From NCBI GenBank assembly GCA_045642965.1, contig JAZUJX010000037.1:1-21959 (forward strand): a stretch of 21,959 nt of DNA. Direction: 5' to 3'. This stretch comes from Equadaptatus sp045642965. GTDB taxonomy: Bacteria; Synergistota; Synergistia; Synergistales; Synergistaceae. Under the pieces are notes generated by a model, which searched no databases, had not been told where the DNA came from, and was given only the letters and a program-made list of their open reading frames with translations. Shown here piece by piece: positions 21,098 through 21,959 of this stretch. The stretch's first letter is position 1. Every line of letters begins with the position of its first letter. The translations under genes and the position numbers were made by a program.

Positions 21098-21943
21098 GTG
21101 TTTAAAATTCTGAGCAAAGAAAAACTTGCGCCCAAAGAATACAGCTTTTGGATAGACGCGCCGCGCATCGCCTCACACGCGAAGCCGGGGCAGTTTGTAT
21201 CCGTGCGCGCTTCGGAAACAGGCGAACGCATACCGCTTACGATAGCCGACTTCGATGCGGAAAAAGGGCGCATACGCCTTATATTTCAGGTGGTGGGAAA
21301 AAGCACGGCACTCATGTCGCAGCTTGAAGCCGGAGACGAAATAAAAGACGTTGCAGGGCCTCTCGGCAAAGCGAGCGAAACAGACAAATTCGGCACGGTG
21401 CTTCTCATAGGCGGCGGCATAGGAATAGCCGCAATATACCCGATACTCCGCAGACTGAAACAGCTCGGCAGCAGGGTAATAGCAATACTCGGCGCCCGCA
21501 CGGCAGAGCTTGTCATACTGCAGGAAGAATGCAAAAAATACTGCGACGAGCTGATAATCACAACCGACGACGGCAGCCTTGGTGAAAAAGGGCTTGTCAC
21601 CGACGCGATGAAACGCCTTGCACAGCGCGGAGAAAAGCCTGACCGCTGCTGGTGCGTGGGTCCTTCCGTAATGATGAAATTCTGCCAGAAGACGGCGCAG
21701 GAACTCGGCTGGCCGATATGGGTGTCGCTTAACCCCCTTATGCTTGACGGCACAGGAATGTGCGGCTGCTGCAGGGTAACGATAGACGGCGAAATCAAAT
21801 TCGCCTGCGTGGACGGCGCCGAATTTGACGGACACAAAGTTGACTGGACAGAATTCATGAACCGTCTTGCGCAGTACAGGGACGAAGAAAAAATCTCCAT
21901 GGAAAAATACGAAGCGGAAACGGGTGAAAAATCATGGCTGTAA
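21098..21943 (+). CDS. nfnA: NfnA/SudB-type FAD/[2Fe-2S] subunit of ferredoxin:NADP(H) oxidoreductase
   Basis: This PyrK-like flavoprotein is the small subunit of NfnAB (NADH-dependent reduced ferredoxin:NADP+ oxidoreductase), an electron-bifurcating cytoplasmic complex; the same family has been called sulfide dehydrogenase subunit B. Over 281 residues it shows the FAD-binding ERIPLTIADFD, the NAD-binding LLIGGGIGIAAIYPI, and the iron-sulfur loop DGTGMCGCCRV (217-227) with Cys222, Cys225 and later Cys237 in KFACVDGAEFDGHKVDW. Asp217 fits the Asp-plus-three-Cys cluster reported for NfnA. Start is GTG 21098 with AAAGGA about 10 bases upstream. A second frame beginning at 21934 overlaps its end, as expected for the nfnA-nfnB pair. 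NfnA is preferred over PyrK because of that context and the C-terminal motif. Confidence 0.9.
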   Translation: MFKILSKEKLAPKEYSFWIDAPRIASHAKPGQFVSVRASETGERIPLTIADFDAEKGRIRLIFQVVGKSTALMSQLEAGDEIKDVAGPLGKASETDKFGTVLLIGGGIGIAAIYPILRRLKQLGSRVIAILGARTAELVILQEECKKYCDELIITTDDGSLGEKGLVTDAMKRLAQRGEKPDRCWCVGPSVMMKFCQKTAQELGWPIWVSLNPLMLDGTGMCGCCRVTIDGEIKFACVDGAEFDGHKVDWTEFMNRLAQYRDEEKISMEKYEAETGEKSWL

Positions 21944-21959
21944 CGCAGAAAAACAAAAC
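21934..21959 (+). CDS. start of a downstream gene, probably the NfnB/GltD-like partner (cut by window end)
   Basis: ATG 21934 overlaps the nfnA stop by 10 bases, is preceded by GGGTGA, and reads MAVTQKNK before the window ends. In nfnAB/sudBA operons the large flavoprotein follows in this way. Eight codons cannot identify it; the call rests on position alone. Confidence 0.45.

Overview
The window reads as chromosomal DNA of a diderm (LPS-bearing) anaerobe. I think Synergistota is the likeliest phylum. The reasons are an RNase Y-YmdB pair beside a lipid A/Kdo gene set, an NfnA-type NADH:ferredoxin oxidoreductase subunit, a cysteine-type (metal-dependent) KdsA, and frequent TTG/GTG starts. This placement is an inference from gene content, not from a search. 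No phage, insertion sequence, CRISPR array, tRNA or rRNA was seen.

Layout: (1) Positions 1-3725 hold the 3' part of recG, then rny (RNase Y) and ymdB, closed by a strong rho-independent terminator. (2) Positions 3832-5324 hold a singly transcribed sodium-dependent NSS/SNF transporter with its own promoter and a bidirectional terminator. (3) Positions 5325-5651 are a gene-free patch made of 7-bp-periodic degenerate repeats and two palindromic elements in opposite orientation. (4) alr (alanine racemase), the only minus-strand gene, lies divergent from (5) a very compact operon at about 6868-19283: lpxI, lpxB, msbA, an lpxK fused to an LpxB-like glycosyltransferase, kdsA, kdsD, waaA, a conserved gene of unknown function with faint deoxyhypusine-synthase-like features, kdsB, and an ELM1-family gene. 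Most junctions overlap or are a few bases apart. (6) Positions 19311-20490 hold a secreted double-rhodanese protein with its own promoter and terminator. (7) A small cysteine-rich DUF3795 protein follows, then a second patch of heptad repeats plus a palindrome (20885-21043). (8) The window ends in nfnA and the first codons of its partner.

The central operon covers late lipid A and Kdo assembly. LpxI makes lipid X, LpxB makes the disaccharide, and the LpxK domain phosphorylates it at 4'. KdsD, KdsA and KdsB make arabinose-5-P, Kdo-8-P and CMP-Kdo, WaaA transfers Kdo, and MsbA flips the product. The Kdo-8-P phosphatase KdsC is not in the window.

Points most worth a second look: the 759-residue LpxK::LpxB-like fusion with altered kinase motifs; the waaA reading frame, which seems to start at ACG; the unknown gene inserted between waaA and kdsB; the double rhodanese without a canonical active-site Cys; the composite heptad-repeat/palindrome patches; and a Walker A Gly-to-Arg change in recG close to the window edge.
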